From contig BTRK01000005.1 in the NCBI GenBank assembly GCA_036245805.1, positions 34,205,469 to 34,269,468 of the forward strand: a stretch of 64,000 bases of DNA. Reading direction: 5' to 3'. Of the stretch, positions 26,241 to 38,100 are shown one piece after another. Position 1 is the stretch's first letter; each line of letters starts with the position of its first letter. Under the pieces are notes generated by a model. It worked only from the letters and a program-made list of their open reading frames with translations. It was not told the origin of the DNA and made no database searches. The position numbers and the translations under genes are program-made. Source of the DNA: Pristionchus mayeri (Eukaryota > Nematoda > Chromadorea > Rhabditida > Neodiplogasteridae).

Positions 26241-29200
26241 TAGCGCTCAAAAGTATTGAAACGATTTGAATTTTTCATATAACTTTTTCTACCGTTGACT
26301 TAGCAAGTTCGATGTTGGGGCGCTATATACCAAACCAATAGAAGAATACGATGCGAGTATTGCGTCATCACGTGCCTCATAACTAATTGCGTAGTGATGA
26401 CGCAATCGAATTTCACTTTTTCAAACAGGCTTTATTCTTACATAGATTTTTTCCAACTCGCAACACTTTCTGTGGTTGGAGTCATGCCCGAGGCCTACCC
26501 AGAAAAAAATTATGAGGTTGCTGCGCGACCGCACGTTTGCTGCAGCCTTGCTGCAAAAAGGGGGTCTGAAATTAAGATCTCGGCTTCTAGACTAGCTAGA
26601 GACTCGTTCAAGCACCAAAATGATCTTCATCGCGATCCCAGGTGATCCTGTGAATATGGAAAGGATATTCCAAAATTTGCCCTCAGGGCATGGAAAATCA
26701 CTTTTTCACATGACCACTTTTGGAGATTCATAACTACGTAGGAACTGTATATAAAAATCTGTTTTTTGCTTAGTCATATTCATTATGTTGTATATATATG
26801 GTTCCCTACTTTTTAGATTGTTTGAATATCTTTCCTGCCCTCGGCGATCGTTTTTCGGAGGCACTTTCGAGTCCCCGGCCCGCTATTTTCGTCTGCGCTC
26901 TAACTCCAACTGTGCCCAGAGTTGTTCAAACATTTAAAAAAGTTGGGGATCAGTTCCCCAGAACAAGTTGGACTTGTACACACAATAACAAAAGTTTTCC
27001 TTAACTCTCCCGCAAACTTGTCATCGAAGGGTCATGCAATCAGAACCACGGTGCACCTCCGATAGACGATCGCCGAAGGCAGGAAAGATATTCAAACAAT
27101 CTAAAAAGTAAGGAACCATATATATACAACATAATGAATATGACTAAGCAAAAACCAGATTTTTATATACAGTTCCTACGTAGTTATGAATCTCCAAAAA
27201 AGTGGTCATGTGAAAAAGTGATTTTCCATGCCCTGAGGGCAAATTTTGGAATATCCTTTCCATATTCACAGCATTATCTGGGATCGCGATGAGGATCATT
27301 TTGGTGCTTTAAACGAGTATCTAGCTGGTCTAGAAGCTGAGATCTTAATTTCAGACCCCCTTTTTGCAGCAAGGCTGCAGCAAACGTGCGGTCGCGCAGC
27401 AACCTCATAATTGTTTTCTGGGTAGGCCTCGGGCATGACTCCAACCACAGAAAGTGTGGCGAGTTGGAAAAATCTATGTAAGAATACAGCCTGTTTGAAA
27501 AAGTGAAATTCGATTGCGTCATCACTACGCAATTAGTTATGAGGCACGTGATGACGCAATACTCGCATCGTATTCTTCTATTGGTTTGGTATATAGCGCC
27601 CCAACATCGAACTTGCTAAGTCAACGGTAGAAAAAGTTATATGAAAAATTCAAATCGTTTCAATACTTTTGAGCGCTACTGTCTACAGTCGCGCCGGAAA
27701 GTCACCGTACACTTTTCGAATTTGTTGTATCTTTTTGCCCAGGAAATGCATCATTCTGGCACTCAGGTATGATGTACCAAATTCATCGGAGATTATGATC
27801 ATGATATTATGGTATGACGTCATCGCATAGTTATTGCGTAGTGATGACGCAATCAAACGGCACTTTTTTCAAAACGGCATTATTCTTACATAGATTTTTC
27901 CTGTTCGCCATACTTTCGATGATTGGAGATATGACCGAGGACTACCCAGAATAAATTTTTGAAAGTGCTGCTCGGTCGCACATTGGCTGCAGCCGTGCTG
28001 CAAAAACATGGTCCGAAATTCAGATATCGGCTTCTAGAGTAGCTAGAGACCAGTTCAAATCATCAAAATGATCGCCATCATGAGTAAACATAATCCTGAG
28101 AATATGAATACGATATCTCATAATTTGCCCTCAGGGCATGAACAAATCACTTTTTTGCATGACCATTATTTGGACATCCTTAACTGTACGGAAAAGTTTA
28201 GTAAAAATCTGATTTTTATCTGGTAATGTTCAAAATGTATTGAAGAACTGAATTCCAACTTTTTAGAGCGGTTGGATATCTTTCCAGCCCGCGGCGTGCG
28301 TTTTTCGGAGGAATACTAGAGTCGGAAAACAACCTGTTTACGCAATCTCGTCGTCTGCACTCTCTCGCCCATAGGGGTAAACAAGGTGTTCTCCGACCCT
28401 AGTATACCTCCGAAAAACGCACGCCGCGGGCTGGAAAGATATCCAAAAGCTCTAAAAAGTTGGAATACAGTTCTTCAATACATTTTGAACATTACCAGAT
28501 AAAAATCAGATTTTTACTAAACTTTTCCGTACAGTTATGGATGTCCAAATAATGGTCATGCAAAAAAGTGATTTGTTCATGCCCTGAGGGCAAATTATGA
28601 GATATCGTATTCATATTCTCAGGATTATGTTTACTCATGATGGCGATCATTTTGATGCTTTGAACTGGTCTCTAGCTACTCTAGAAGCCGAGTTCCGAAT
28701 TTCAGATCCTGTTTTTGCAGCTTCGCTGCAGCAAATGTGCGACCGAGCAGCACCTTCAAAAATTTATTCTGGGTAGGCCTCGGTCATATCTCCAATCATC
28801 GAAAGTATGGCGAACAGGAAAAATCTATGTAAGAATAATGCCGTTTTGAAAAAAGTGCCGTTTGATTGCGTCATCACTACGCAATAACTATGCGATGACG
28901 TCATACCATAATATCATGATCATAATCTCCGATGGATTTGGTACATCATACCTGAGTGCCAGAATGATGCATTTCCTGGGCAAAAAGATACAACAAATTT
29001 AAAAAGTGTACAGTGACTTTCAGGCGCGACTGTACAGGGTGCGAGAAAAGTATGGTGACAAGTCTTTTATGTAATATCTCGCGAAGTAATGATAGCATAG
29101 ATTTCTGCTTTCGCCATTGTATGCCTGCGAACAGTACCTCCAACAATTTTATCACAGTTCCCCATCTATCGATTTTGTCTTTCAGAGCTTTTCGATTTTC

Positions 29201-32200
29201 AAGTTCGAAAAAATGGGCCCTTGGCCCGCAGCTCATTTCTCTTTAATTAATAATAAAAAATCTTCGGATAATAATTCCCCCGCTTTCTCAACTTGAGTAT
29301 GGAGAGCAACCATTCCTCTTTAAAGTATACTTGTTTAGGCGGAAATACGATATCAGGAAACGGAGAAATATGAAAATAACTGCATGACACTGATATGGAA
29401 TTATCTTTTTGAAAAATCACATTTTCGAATTTCTTTCTCAGCAACCATATATTGAGATATAAACTTGTATGTTATATGCAAGGACCTAATTATGAATTTT
29501 AGTAGCGTCAAACTGAATGAAAACATGGTTTAAACTACTGAACCATACATGAGAAAATATGGCTGAAAACGACACTTGGGACAGATTCGAAACTTGTACA
29601 GAACAAGATTCACTTTCACAATTTAGACTGAAAGCATATTTACACTACTGAATGGGCGTGTACCATAATACATACGTTTATATTTTTCTATCATTCTTAT
29701 TTGATGGACGCGACATCTTTATTCGAGAAAATTTTTTCGAGGGCCGTTCGTCACAGCTTACTTTTAAATATTTTTAAGCTGTATAACAAAATCTCCAAAT
29801 TAAATGGACACATATTTAGACTCGGGCACAAGTGCCCTTCTTAAGAAAAAATAATGGAATGCGCCACCTATTACATTGTTGTAATGCGGCATTAAAGAAT
29901 ACGACTCATGCAGTGAGAGAAACATGATCGTTTTTCTTCACTAAATTTTTAATAAATTAAATCTCGTAATCTAAAAGAAATATTTGTTTGATACATGAGC
30001 GCTAAATAGCTACATAGCTAAGGTACATGGTGCAAAAAATTGGGATAAATTAAAACACTGCGCACCAAGTGGGGCTTAATTGAATTGTGTCACAATACTT
30101 TTCTCGCACCCTGTATATACAGTAGCGCCAGAAAGTTTGTAGACGATTTGTAATTTTGATATAACTTTCGCTACAGTTGATATAGCAAGTTAGATGATGG
30201 GGCGCTATATACCAAATCCATCGACGAATACGATGCGTATACTGCGTCATCACTTGCATCATCACGTATTGCGTAGTGATGACGCAATCGAACAACACTT
30301 TTCAAACATCTATTATTCTTACATAGATTTTTTCCTGCTGGCCAAACTTTCTGAGGTTGGAGTCACGACTGAGGCCTACCCAGAATAAATTTTTAAAATT
30401 GCTGCGCGGTCGCACATTGGTCTTGGCTTCTAGACTAGCTAGAGACTCGTTCAAAGCGTCAAAATGATCTACAACATGAGTCCAGATGATCCTGAGAATA
30501 TGAAAACAATATCTCGAATTTTGCAGCCAGGGCACGAAAAAATCACTTTTTTGGATGACCATTTTTTGGCCATTCATAATTATGTGGGACATGTAGGTAA
30601 AAATCTGGTTTTTACATAGGAATGTTCAAAATGTATTGACGATCTGATTCCCACCGTTTTAGAGCGATTCGATACCTTTCCTGCCCGCGGCGTTCGTGTT
30701 TCTAAGGTATACTAGGGTCGGGAAAACCTTGTTTACCCCTATGAGCGAGAGAGTACAGGCGTAAACAAGGTGTTTCCCGGCCCTAGTATACCTTAGAAAC
30801 ACGAACGCCGCGGGCAGGAAAGGTATCGAATCGCTCTAAAACGGTGGGAATCCTATCTTTAATACATTGTGAACATTCCTATGCGAAAACCAGATTTTTA
30901 TCTACATGTCCCACATAATTATGAATGGCCAAAAAATGGTCATCCAAAAAAGTGATTTTTTCGTCCCTGAGGGCAAATTTCGAGATATTGTTTTCATATT
31001 CATAGGATCATCTGGACTCATTATGGCGATCCTTTTGACGCATTGAACGAGTCTCTAGCTATTCTAGAAGCCGATATCTGAATTTCGGACCATGTTTTTG
31101 CAGCACGGCTGCAGCCAATGTGCGACCGCGCAGCAATTTCAAAAAATTATTCTGGGTAGGCCTCAGTCATGACTCCAACCTCAGAAAGTTTGGCCAGCAG
31201 GAAAAAATCTATGTAAGAATAATGGATGTTTGAAAAAGTGTTGTTCGATTGCGTCATCACTACGCAATACGTGATGATGCAAGTGATGACGCAATATACG
31301 CATCGTATTCCACGATGGATTTGGTATATAGTGCCCCAACATCTAACTTGATAAATCAACTGTAGCGAAAGTTATATCAAAATTACAAATCGTCTACAAA
31401 CTTTCTGGCGCTACTGTATATATATATATATATTGCACGTGAAACATATATGAAAATGATGCAATTCATTCCAATAAGATTCCAACAAGAGAACACTAAT
31501 TATAATTCTATCAAAAATTTTATTACGATTTCAGGAGTGCTCCTCCACCAACCTCATCCGCGATGACGTCTTCATACAGAAATTGATCAATCTCAACCAC
31601 AAGCCTGGGATTTCCGTCTTCCTTCTGCACTGCAGGAATGGTCAGTCAATTAATGGCTTATTTAAAGAGTTGAGAGAAAGTGAAGCTATTTTTAATGAAA
31701 GATATATTATTTAATGTGAAAAGAGATTGATCTAATGACCGCTCGCTAATTAACAAATCTCGATCGCAGCGCACCCCTCCGCCCCTCCGCCCACTCTCCT
31801 CGCCCAGCCTCTCGGCAACAAGGCGGTGAGAGTCTGCTTCGGCGCTCTGCCCGGGTTTCAAATGTTCTTCCGTCCCCTGGACCCTACGAGTCAGAGAATC
31901 CTCAGGGTAAGATTTACCGTTTAGTATCCATGTCAAACAACATCGTGTAGTATCACATACTGTACAATAAAAGGTGATGGTACACGTTGTAACTTTTATT
32001 TCGTAAGTTTCCGTATGAGATCATTATTTTTGAACTTGTCGCTTTTTATGATACAAAAATATGTGAAAAGCTTAAATGCGTTTTAAGAAAATTAAAAAAA
32101 ATGCAAAAATGAAAAAAAAATTCCTAAACGACCAGCACCAAGAAAAACCAAGAAAAATGTTCCAATACGATTAGCTCCAAAATGCCGGTTCCAATTTGTG

Positions 32201-32352
32201 CCATCACCCAATTCAATTTATAAAAATCAATTGAAAATACACTTACATTTAAGGCGCACGAGGACCACCGAACCCCCGAAGCAGCCGTGAACAGTCTCAT
32301 CGGCCGTTCCTCCTTCGAGGGTGTTCCGGGAATGATCTTCTCCCTTCTGTGA
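19426..32352 (+). CDS. caspase-fold protein, MALT1 paracaspase-like
   Basis: Exons: 19426-19511 (ATG at 19482, or an upstream exon), 19741-19791, 20134-20258, 20407-20446, 21440-21577, 31535-31640, 31770-31906, 32254-32352 (stop TGA); phases close. The C-terminal half reads HFVLLVHGHGGQ, then RDDVFIQKLINLNHKPG, ISVFLLHCRN, then AVRVCFGALPGFQMFF. In MALT1 the equivalent blocks are the GHG catalytic His, the helix before strand 4, and FLLDMCRKRN with the catalytic Cys. His and Cys are therefore both present, though LLHCR is one residue shorter than LLDMCR. Paracaspases cleave after Arg in NF-kB-type signalling; here only the fold and dyad are inferred. The first 100 residues are not recognised. 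Intron 21578-31534 is enlarged to about 10 kb by mobile elements that carry other genes. Another caspase-like family is the main alternative. Confidence 0.55.
20531..21327. mobile_element. degenerate TIR element in intron
   Basis: Left GTGTCCCAAAAGTTCGTGG and right inverted TATGTCCCAAAAGGTCGTGG bound about 800 bp in the intron 20447-21439. They resemble mariner/Tc1 termini; arms further inside are only loosely similar and no transposase is visible. Confidence 0.5.
21773..22800. repeat. 308-bp tandem repeat, left arm
   Basis: Equivalent points (AAACTTYRGAWTTC) recur at about 21773, 22081, 22389 and 22697, spacing exactly 308 bp, giving three full monomers and a part. Each monomer includes AGCTCATTCGAAAGA, CATGAAGACATGG and TCACGCAACCGTGACGCC-type blocks. 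Confidence 0.9.
23119..23928 (+). CDS. uncharacterised protein encoded inside the TTAA element
   Basis: Exons 23119-23181, 23255-23421 and 23496-23928 join in phase (acceptors GTCGTAG, TTTGCAG, CTTATAG) and end at TAG 23926; the 5' end is not found. The product begins QYICSYQSELLFKDRLGKKR, then CTGCHITESGHMKFNHTHP, then a helical stretch (NKMRNLIMPEMLNALEDPRA), GYDVIEKGFIPWRQPDSC and a low-complexity Ser/Thr/Pro-rich tail with a basic end. CxxxxxxxxC..CxxCH with later histidines could bind zinc. I do not recognise the family. It lies 212 bp upstream of the zinc-finger gene on the same strand, so both may share a transcript. Being enclosed by the inverted arms, it may be a transposition protein or a captured host fragment. 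Confidence 0.45.
24141..25010 (+). CDS. C2H2-type zinc-finger protein with RFT..LTAKQI domain
   Basis: Single open frame of 289 codons from ATG 24141 (an in-frame GTG at 24081 is unlikely as a eukaryotic start). A zinc finger lies near the N terminus (C11, C16, H29, H35; C-x4-C-x12-H-x5-H). A run of seven Asp at 78-84 follows. Residues 115-195 (EKGWAIKQRKAVVRFTDK, YIEELYDRG, MFSVEERLTAKQILSLYSRI) match a domain I know from many invertebrate proteins of unknown function that are often repeated in genomes. The tail is acidic, then His/Arg-rich. Probably nuclear and DNA-binding. It lies between the inverted 308-bp arms, so it travels with that element; whether it acts in transposition or is cargo is open. 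Confidence 0.65.
   Translation: MSITEKKAHYCPEITCSASFDTVDELEAHWLAGVHCPSPMQATLRDECLKMYSAGVENALSHRLTLPDVDDSVAEMMDDDDDDDALTELRPNADINDAISELEQSEYDEERNMEKGWAIKQRKAVVRFTDKTKRYIEELYDRGITQKKHIPPEEAEKMMANEKRNEVRMFSVEERLTAKQILSLYSRISAARVAASVSKKPRFKRFMGVEMEKEEEFDENAIFEEGWYNNDQDLYVQSIMDNRHEIFDLTQPLEIEHDEIFKSNDHSGGHGRHRRHHRYPPHRVYKRDD
25265..26060. repeat. 308-bp tandem repeat, right arm (inverted)
   Basis: Reverse-complement copies of the left-arm monomers: about two full monomers plus the terminal unique segment, with the same GATTTCGGTATCGAGCGATAG-type variants. Confidence 0.9.
26172..26237. repeat. (TA)n microsatellite
   Basis: 66 bp of TA. The same tract resumes at 31417-31434 beyond the four stacked elements, so it was the landing site. 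Confidence 0.95.
26238..27681. mobile_element. Tc1-like foldback, CAGTAGCGCTCAAAAGTATT ends
   Basis: Perfectly matching terminal arms preceded by TA. The hairpin continues to the centre near 26960. Internal blocks (GCGTCATCAC/GTGATGACGCAATC, TTCTAGACTAGCTAGAGAC) recur in the next element and in 30120-31416. Open frames inside are reverse-complement twins and not transposase. Confidence 0.85.
27686..29032. mobile_element. Tc1-like foldback, CAGTCGCGCCGGAAAGTCAC ends
   Basis: Arms of more than 600 bp with centre near 28365, flanked by TA (27684-27685, 29033-29034). Internally related to both neighbouring foldbacks but with different terminal bases. Confidence 0.85.
29035..30113. mobile_element. 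TA-flanked MITE, CAGGGTGCGAGAAAAGTAT ends
   Basis: Terminal inverted repeats of about 25 bp, TA on both sides, 1079 bp, no transposase. Same CAGGGTG family as 45278-46333, with shared subterminal AATATCTCGC. Confidence 0.85.
30120..31416. mobile_element. Tc1-like foldback, CAGTAGCGCCAGAAAGTTTG ends
   Basis: Long inverted arms with centre near 30750, where GTCGGGAAAACCTTGTTTAC faces its inverse. TA on both sides. Same internal family as 26238-27681. Confidence 0.85.
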
Positions 32353-33086
32353 TTAAGTTAGGTACTGTATTGCCTCCCCTAGCATATCCATATCTAATAT
32401 TCTATCCCGCTCTCATATTCATCTATGTTAATGACAATGCTCTTCGTCTATTTTTTAGTTTCACCTTGTCTCGTAGTTTGATAGAACCATCTTTACATAT
32501 GTCATGTCTTCTATCCCTCGCCCTCTCTCAAATTGTATGTAAAGCATTAGGCAGTCTTCTCTCGTTCGTTCTTCGTGTGGAGCGGTTCGTTTTCTGTTGA
32601 TGGATTTCGCTGGTTTCTTCACCGGAATAAGGTCGGTGCTTATAAAGTTATTCTTTTGTATATTCCTTACTCGTTCCTATCACACTGTATACGTGGGAAG
32701 TGGGCCATAAGGGGTCTCAGGAGTACGGTAGCGCATAGAATCAGTTGGCCCTAGTTCGATCTGAAGCTAACTAATAAATTATAAAACATTAAAATAATAT
32801 CCGTCAAATGTATGTTGTGTATACTATAGCGAAGCTTCCAGCTGAGTGTGTTTTCCCGCTCTCTCCCTTCCACACACTATCTCGCTGAGTATCCCCGTTT
32901 CTCGTCAAGCTTTCTTTTTTTCCATTTTGAGATCAGAGGTAGAGCAGGGTAATAACATCTCTCGATCGTTCGTAGGTGAATTCGGGTGAAGGGGCGTGAA
33001 AGTATGAAAATATAACAATATAGAAGGTTACAAATATCTGGAAATAATTTCTAAGCCCTGTCACATTGTCAAATGCCCAATTACAG
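32353..33086. other. intergenic, no gene recognised
   Basis: 3' flank of the paracaspase-like gene. TTTTCT/CTCTCT-rich, with no splice-bounded coding segment that I can support. Confidence 0.4.
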
Positions 33087-33577
33087 CATGTATGGTGCTT
33101 GCTGAGGAGGCCGACCTTGCCACGTGCAGCTCAAATCTCATAAATACCAACAGCCAGTTTAAGTGCGTTTTGCCGTATTTATCCTTAAGAAACGGTTAAG
33201 TGACCCTAAATGAACAAATCATTTTTATATATAATATAGAAAAATTACTCTTCTGTACGGTGCTTAATATGATAAAAATTCGAAACTTAAAGTTCGTATT
33301 GCAATGTTTGCAGATGCTACCCAACGGTGTCTTGCAACATGGACCAGGTCACCTGCACGGATACTCAATTCATTGGCCTATACGGGATACTCGGAATTTT
33401 GTTGACGCTGTGCCAGAATCGCTGATTCCGAAAGTCACGAGAAAGAAAGCGCAAAAATGCGTGCCTTTCCTTGGAATTCCGACTCACGAACCTTATCTTA
33501 TTCTCTTTTTCGTCATAATTGCTGTTCTCTGTCTATTCTTTCGACTGGTCGATAGAGCATACAAAATTAAGAGGTGA
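33087..33577 (+). CDS. small secreted or membrane protein, model uncertain
   Basis: Two readings compete. (1) Exon 33087-33162 (ACMVLAEEADLATCSSNLIN) spliced to 33314 gives KCYPTVSCNMDQVTC and a hydrophobic tail ending at TGA 33424; the cysteines and tail suit a small surface protein. (2) ATG 33314, directly after TTTGCAG, opens 88 codons to TGA 33577 with one transmembrane segment (YLILFFVIIAVLCLFF) and a basic end. The second could be the remnant of a last exon like that of the downstream receptor gene. I recognise neither; the overlap is over 110 bp, so at most one is real. Confidence 0.35.
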
Positions 33578-33957
33578 TGATCACCTTGGAAATCTATATT
33601 TAACCGCATACTAATGGAAAAAAATAAATGATGAGAATACAACAATTTTATCCATTAGCGGGCGGCCTCAATACTAGTGTTATTCGCTCAAGCGTTTTTC
33701 GCGAGCGCTCGTCGTCGAGCGGTCATTTCTTTTCCCTCGCATGCGATTTTGTCAATATTGTCAATTTGATTTTGTCAATTGACGATTTTGACGCGATTTT
33801 GTCAATTGAGTCAATACTATTAAATTATTTTCAGCCAATATAATGTCACATTTGCAGCCTAAAACGAATTCCCCTGCAGCGGCGCTGCTTGGCTCGCTCA
33901 AGTGCGACACGGCTAGTCATGCATGGACGGCAGAGGGCTCAGCTGCTATCTTTACCC

Positions 33958-34142
33958 AGGTACCGTGAGAACAGAAAGCGCAATCAATGGTGTGGTGTGC
34001 TTACAATCAATTTTGAAATACTCCCGGAACGATTTGTCTACTACAAACCGTTGATAAATTGTTCCGCGTGTATTTGAAAATTGACTGTATGTAATCTCGC
34101 ACACCACAGAATTGACTACGCGTCTTGTTCTCATAGTAACAC
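33958..34142. mobile_element. short foldback MITE, YATGAGAACA ends
   Basis: CCGTGAGAACAGAAAGCGC and inverted CTATGAGAACAAGACGCG face each other around a GAACGATTTGTCTACTACAAA centre. TA lies at both ends. Confidence 0.6.
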
Positions 34143-35147
34143 AAATTGCAGATCTTTTAAATGTTTGGGCAAGTTCTACCCGATGTTCTTTAGGCAAAAA
34201 AAAGAAATAATTTCAGCTGGAGGAAGTGCATGGAACACCGCTGTTGGTCGTATGTATAGGAGTGTAATCTCTTGTATTCCTCGATCTAATGAGTGCATAC
34301 TTTCCTCGTTTACAAAATTACAAATGCCACGTGCGTTTGCAAATAAATGTATTACATATTGCCATCAACGAATATTTGGAGATAAATATTCTTATGATTG
34401 GCTGTCTGCTCGTGCGAGGAAAGGATGGCTTCGCAGAAATTGTCTTTTCATTAACAAATCTCTTGCCGATCGCCAAAATCAGAGGAAATGGAGAAAATAC
34501 GTCTCAATGGCATTTGAGTGAATGTAAAGCGTCTTCTCTATTACTTCCATTTCTTTAGAAATGTTGTCATTTCTCATTCATTTGAACATGAAAAGTGCAT
34601 TGCTGAATTATTTTGTAATTGTGCAATCATGCAGCAATCATTCATCCACTTTCTCATAATTAACAACTGTACTGCCCAGCGCGGTTAAGTCGCCTCGAAT
34701 ATTGAGTTCACCTTCATTTAGCCAAATTTCGAATGCAAATGTGCACCTGAAATGCACGTTTCGTAACAGCGAAAACGGGCTATTATCGATATTTGATACT
34801 CACCTCCACATTCGAGTGCGCACTCGAACCGCCCTTGAATCCCTCTCTTCTATGTAGAGGGCTAGTCTCTCATCCTTCTCCGTGCTATATCTCAATTCTG
34901 GTATGCGAGAGAGCGCTCAAAATTAGGGGATGATCTCTCCCGTCCCTCCTTCGTGGACATTCTACTCGGAAGAATCGCCTTCTCTCTCTACTATTTGCTC
35001 TGTCGCTTTCTCTAAGCCGCGAGAAAGTACGTATAATGAGTAGAATCGGTCCATACATCTCGTACTCCCTATCCTCTCGGTAGAGAGGCTTTACTCTCCT
35101 CATTATTCCTGCTCTATCAACGGTGTGCCCTCTACGAGAGCTCTCAG
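34143..35147. other. region without a supported gene
   Basis: A 146-codon open frame at 34081-34521 has no recognisable domain and no clear splice signals. Missing 5' exons of the receptor gene may lie here, since its first recognised exon enters in phase 2. Confidence 0.35.
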
Positions 35148-38100
35148 GATTAAGATACAATTTGTCGCTCCCTTCTTCTCGGACTCCTTCTGTTGGGTGG
35201 GAGAGGCACGCTGGGCGCATTGGTCTTCTTACCTCATTCTGGAAATGAACGAGTCGTCTTATTGGAGGGTTGCGCACGAATCCGATGTGTTTCCCTATTA
35301 CTTCGAGGTAATGATTCCGAGCACTTGACTTCATCAGACTTCATCTGTCTACCTAGCATTTTCCTCTCATTACAACTATAAATTCGCATGATTGGGAAGA
35401 TTCTATATTTGTTCCAAATTTAGCGGACAGACCTGGCGATACCGAAGATGAGCGGGTTCATTCACGAACTATGGGATGAACTGGCGAAAGCAAACGGAAA
35501 GACGATCATTGTGGATGACTGCACCGATTGTGAGAACCATTTTTGGATTTACAACTATTTTTGAAATTATTGTTACAGACTTTTGCTTCATTTCCCACAC
35601 TATGTCGACCTGTTGAGTTGCAAGAAAGAGTGTATTTTCTAGAGACCAGGGAAGAAACAACAAAAATAGAATATGCGATACCATCCCTACATTTAGTTCT
35701 TATTGAGAGTTGTATTTTGAGGTTTTACAGGCTCAACGAACAAGAATGAGATGGGACAGATCGGGCAGCAGTGCATCTCGCATATTGAGGATGGCTCGGA
35801 TGTGACCCTAATCGAGGGCACGTACATGGACAGAGATAAGATGGGACGCTTCAGATTCCACGCAATCCCCGTCTTCAGCGCGCAGGTTAGTTACTTCATT
35901 AATTAAGTCACTGGCTAAGATGAAAACCGGAATATGAGAACCACAAATAATACCCTTCCGTAAAACTTAATGTGAAAATACTCGAGAAGGGCACTTTTTG
36001 GTTCTAATACGGTATTCTGATAGTGCAGTAATTGACTTGGTTTGGCTAGAACTGGCAATCTTCATTTTCTCATCGCTTGAGCATCGAGTGATAATACAAT
36101 CTTGATTTTTCGAAGCCACATTTTAATGGAGGAAAAAATGAAATGATGAAAAATAAGGGATACATTTTCCTTTTTCTCGTAACCGCATTACATTCCTCTT
36201 CCAAATTGCCCTATCAGGTCCGATTCTACGAGGTTTCCGAATACACCACGAATACTACACTAGACATCTTCTACTTTCTATTTTTCGGAATCCCTGAATT
36301 GGTTGCCATTGCAATTGGACTTATCCTCTTTCGACATATCCGTTCAAAGCGCAAAGTCTCAACTCGTGAGTTAAATCAATTGCCTTTACTAGTCATATGT
36401 CCGCTGTATTGATTCACTACCATGAATTCCATGAGATAACAGTTATATTCCTAGCATACTTCTCAGACTTTTGATCTTTGACCTTGTCGGGCCAACGCCC
36501 TAATTACAGCGTTTACAGATCGGGTCTTTCTTAAACTCTTCCGGTTAGATATGTTCATTCTCCTGGTGGGACTCACATCCGCTATGTTGATATACTGGGG
36601 CTGCTTCCGTGGCAATACCGTTATCCAAGCATATACATCGAATATGTGAGTTCTCCTTGAATACTTTCTTTTCCCTTATTTACCGATAATTATCGTACGG
36701 AAAATGTATTTTCTTTTTCAGCGATACTCCAAAAATGCTCGAGATGCTTCGTGCGGGAACTAAGATATTTTTGACGGCGTATAAAGGAGAATGGGAGGAA
36801 AGCGAGGTAATTTGTTCGCTACTAAGGCAAACTTATCGGAACAGATGTCGGCACAGAGCGATTCAGTAGGGAGGCGTGAACGGGTAGATTAGGTATGGGA
36901 TCCCTAGTGCTATCAGTAAATGCTAATTTATAAAACAACCTTTGCAGTTAGACGTCATAATCGGGGAATCAAACCGAATGAATAATGCGTATGCGATATC
37001 GAATGGGAGAGTGGATCTACTGGAGAGAATCTGCGACGACCCGAGATATGTGGCAGCTTTGTATCCGATAGAAGTGGAGGAAGCCCGCAATCAGAACAAG
37101 ATCAGATGCACGCTCAGACAGTAAGTTATTCTTTACACTTAATGACCTACGAACGGAACTATGAACCTCTTCTTTGGCAACATTGTGCTACCTCAATAAT
37201 CAACCCTTAATTTAAAGCGTTTCATAAGGCAAAACATTTTCTTGATCAAACAGAGCCGATAATGGCAATTTGTGATTAAAATGTGACTGTTTCCATGCAA
37301 CCTAGTACGCAACCCGACAGAGCGAGATAGCATGGGAGCTGAAGAGAGTCAAATTGGCTCCAAAGGCAATCCGATACTGCAGAATCCCCATGACGGACCT
37401 TCAAGCAGCTGCGTTGCCCAGTCCGGAATACTTCTTCCCGATGCCATACTTCTTCCTCCTTTCGAGAAATCAAAGCAAAATCAATGCGTTGATAGAGCAG
37501 ATTGACTTCCTGCTCCTGGGCCCATTCAATGTGGAAACTGTGAGTTTAGATATTGGGCATTTCCGAAATCGGATTAAAAATCAAATGCGCACACTCCACA
37601 CTTTCTTTTAGACCTAAATTTGGGCGAATTATCAATGAAGAATGTGTTTATCTCGCCGAGTTCCCATGAAAATGCATTGAGAAACAAGAAGAACCAATTA
37701 GTAGCATTCGTTGAACTGTCGCTCTTGCAGCTGCCCATCTGGAACTTCCACTCGTCGAGTGGGGCTGATCGCAGCAATTGGGACCCTCCACCACAGCTGA
37801 TGCACGCCCCTATCAGGCAAGCAACGTAGTTCATTTCGGTGTTCCATTGAAATCCTCGAGTATAGAAAACGTTCAAATTCTAATAGGGCTTTACATGAGT
37901 CTTCTAAGATACTGAATAAACGGGAAATTCGCGGAACTGTGTTCCGTTCCAGATCGTGTGTACAAAATATTGCGATCGTCTTATTTTTTGAATAATTACC
38001 ATTTCAGTTTGCTGCGGCTCTCCCACTTGCTCGTTCTCATCGCCCTCTTCTACTTGATCTGCATTCTAGTCTTCGTGCTTGAATTGGCCGTATCGAGGAC

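Larger units (their letters stand above)
26109..31502. mobile_element. small palindromic element split by four later insertions
   Basis: Left 26109-26171 (ATAATTAGAGTTCTC ... ATGAATTGCATCATTTTC) is repeated inverted at about 31436-31502. The gap between the arms is a TA microsatellite that received four Tc1-type foldbacks. Confidence 0.6.

Noticed and set aside
26394..27532. Open frames of 78-83 residues repeated on both strands
   Set aside because: Mirror images within the Tc1-like foldback; not transposase.
34081..34521. 146-codon plus-strand open frame
   Set aside because: No recognisable domain, starts inside a MITE, no clear splice sites; left as unresolved region.
34885..35334. 149-codon minus-strand open frame
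   Set aside because: Antisense of the receptor exon 35148-35307; Arg-rich shadow composition.
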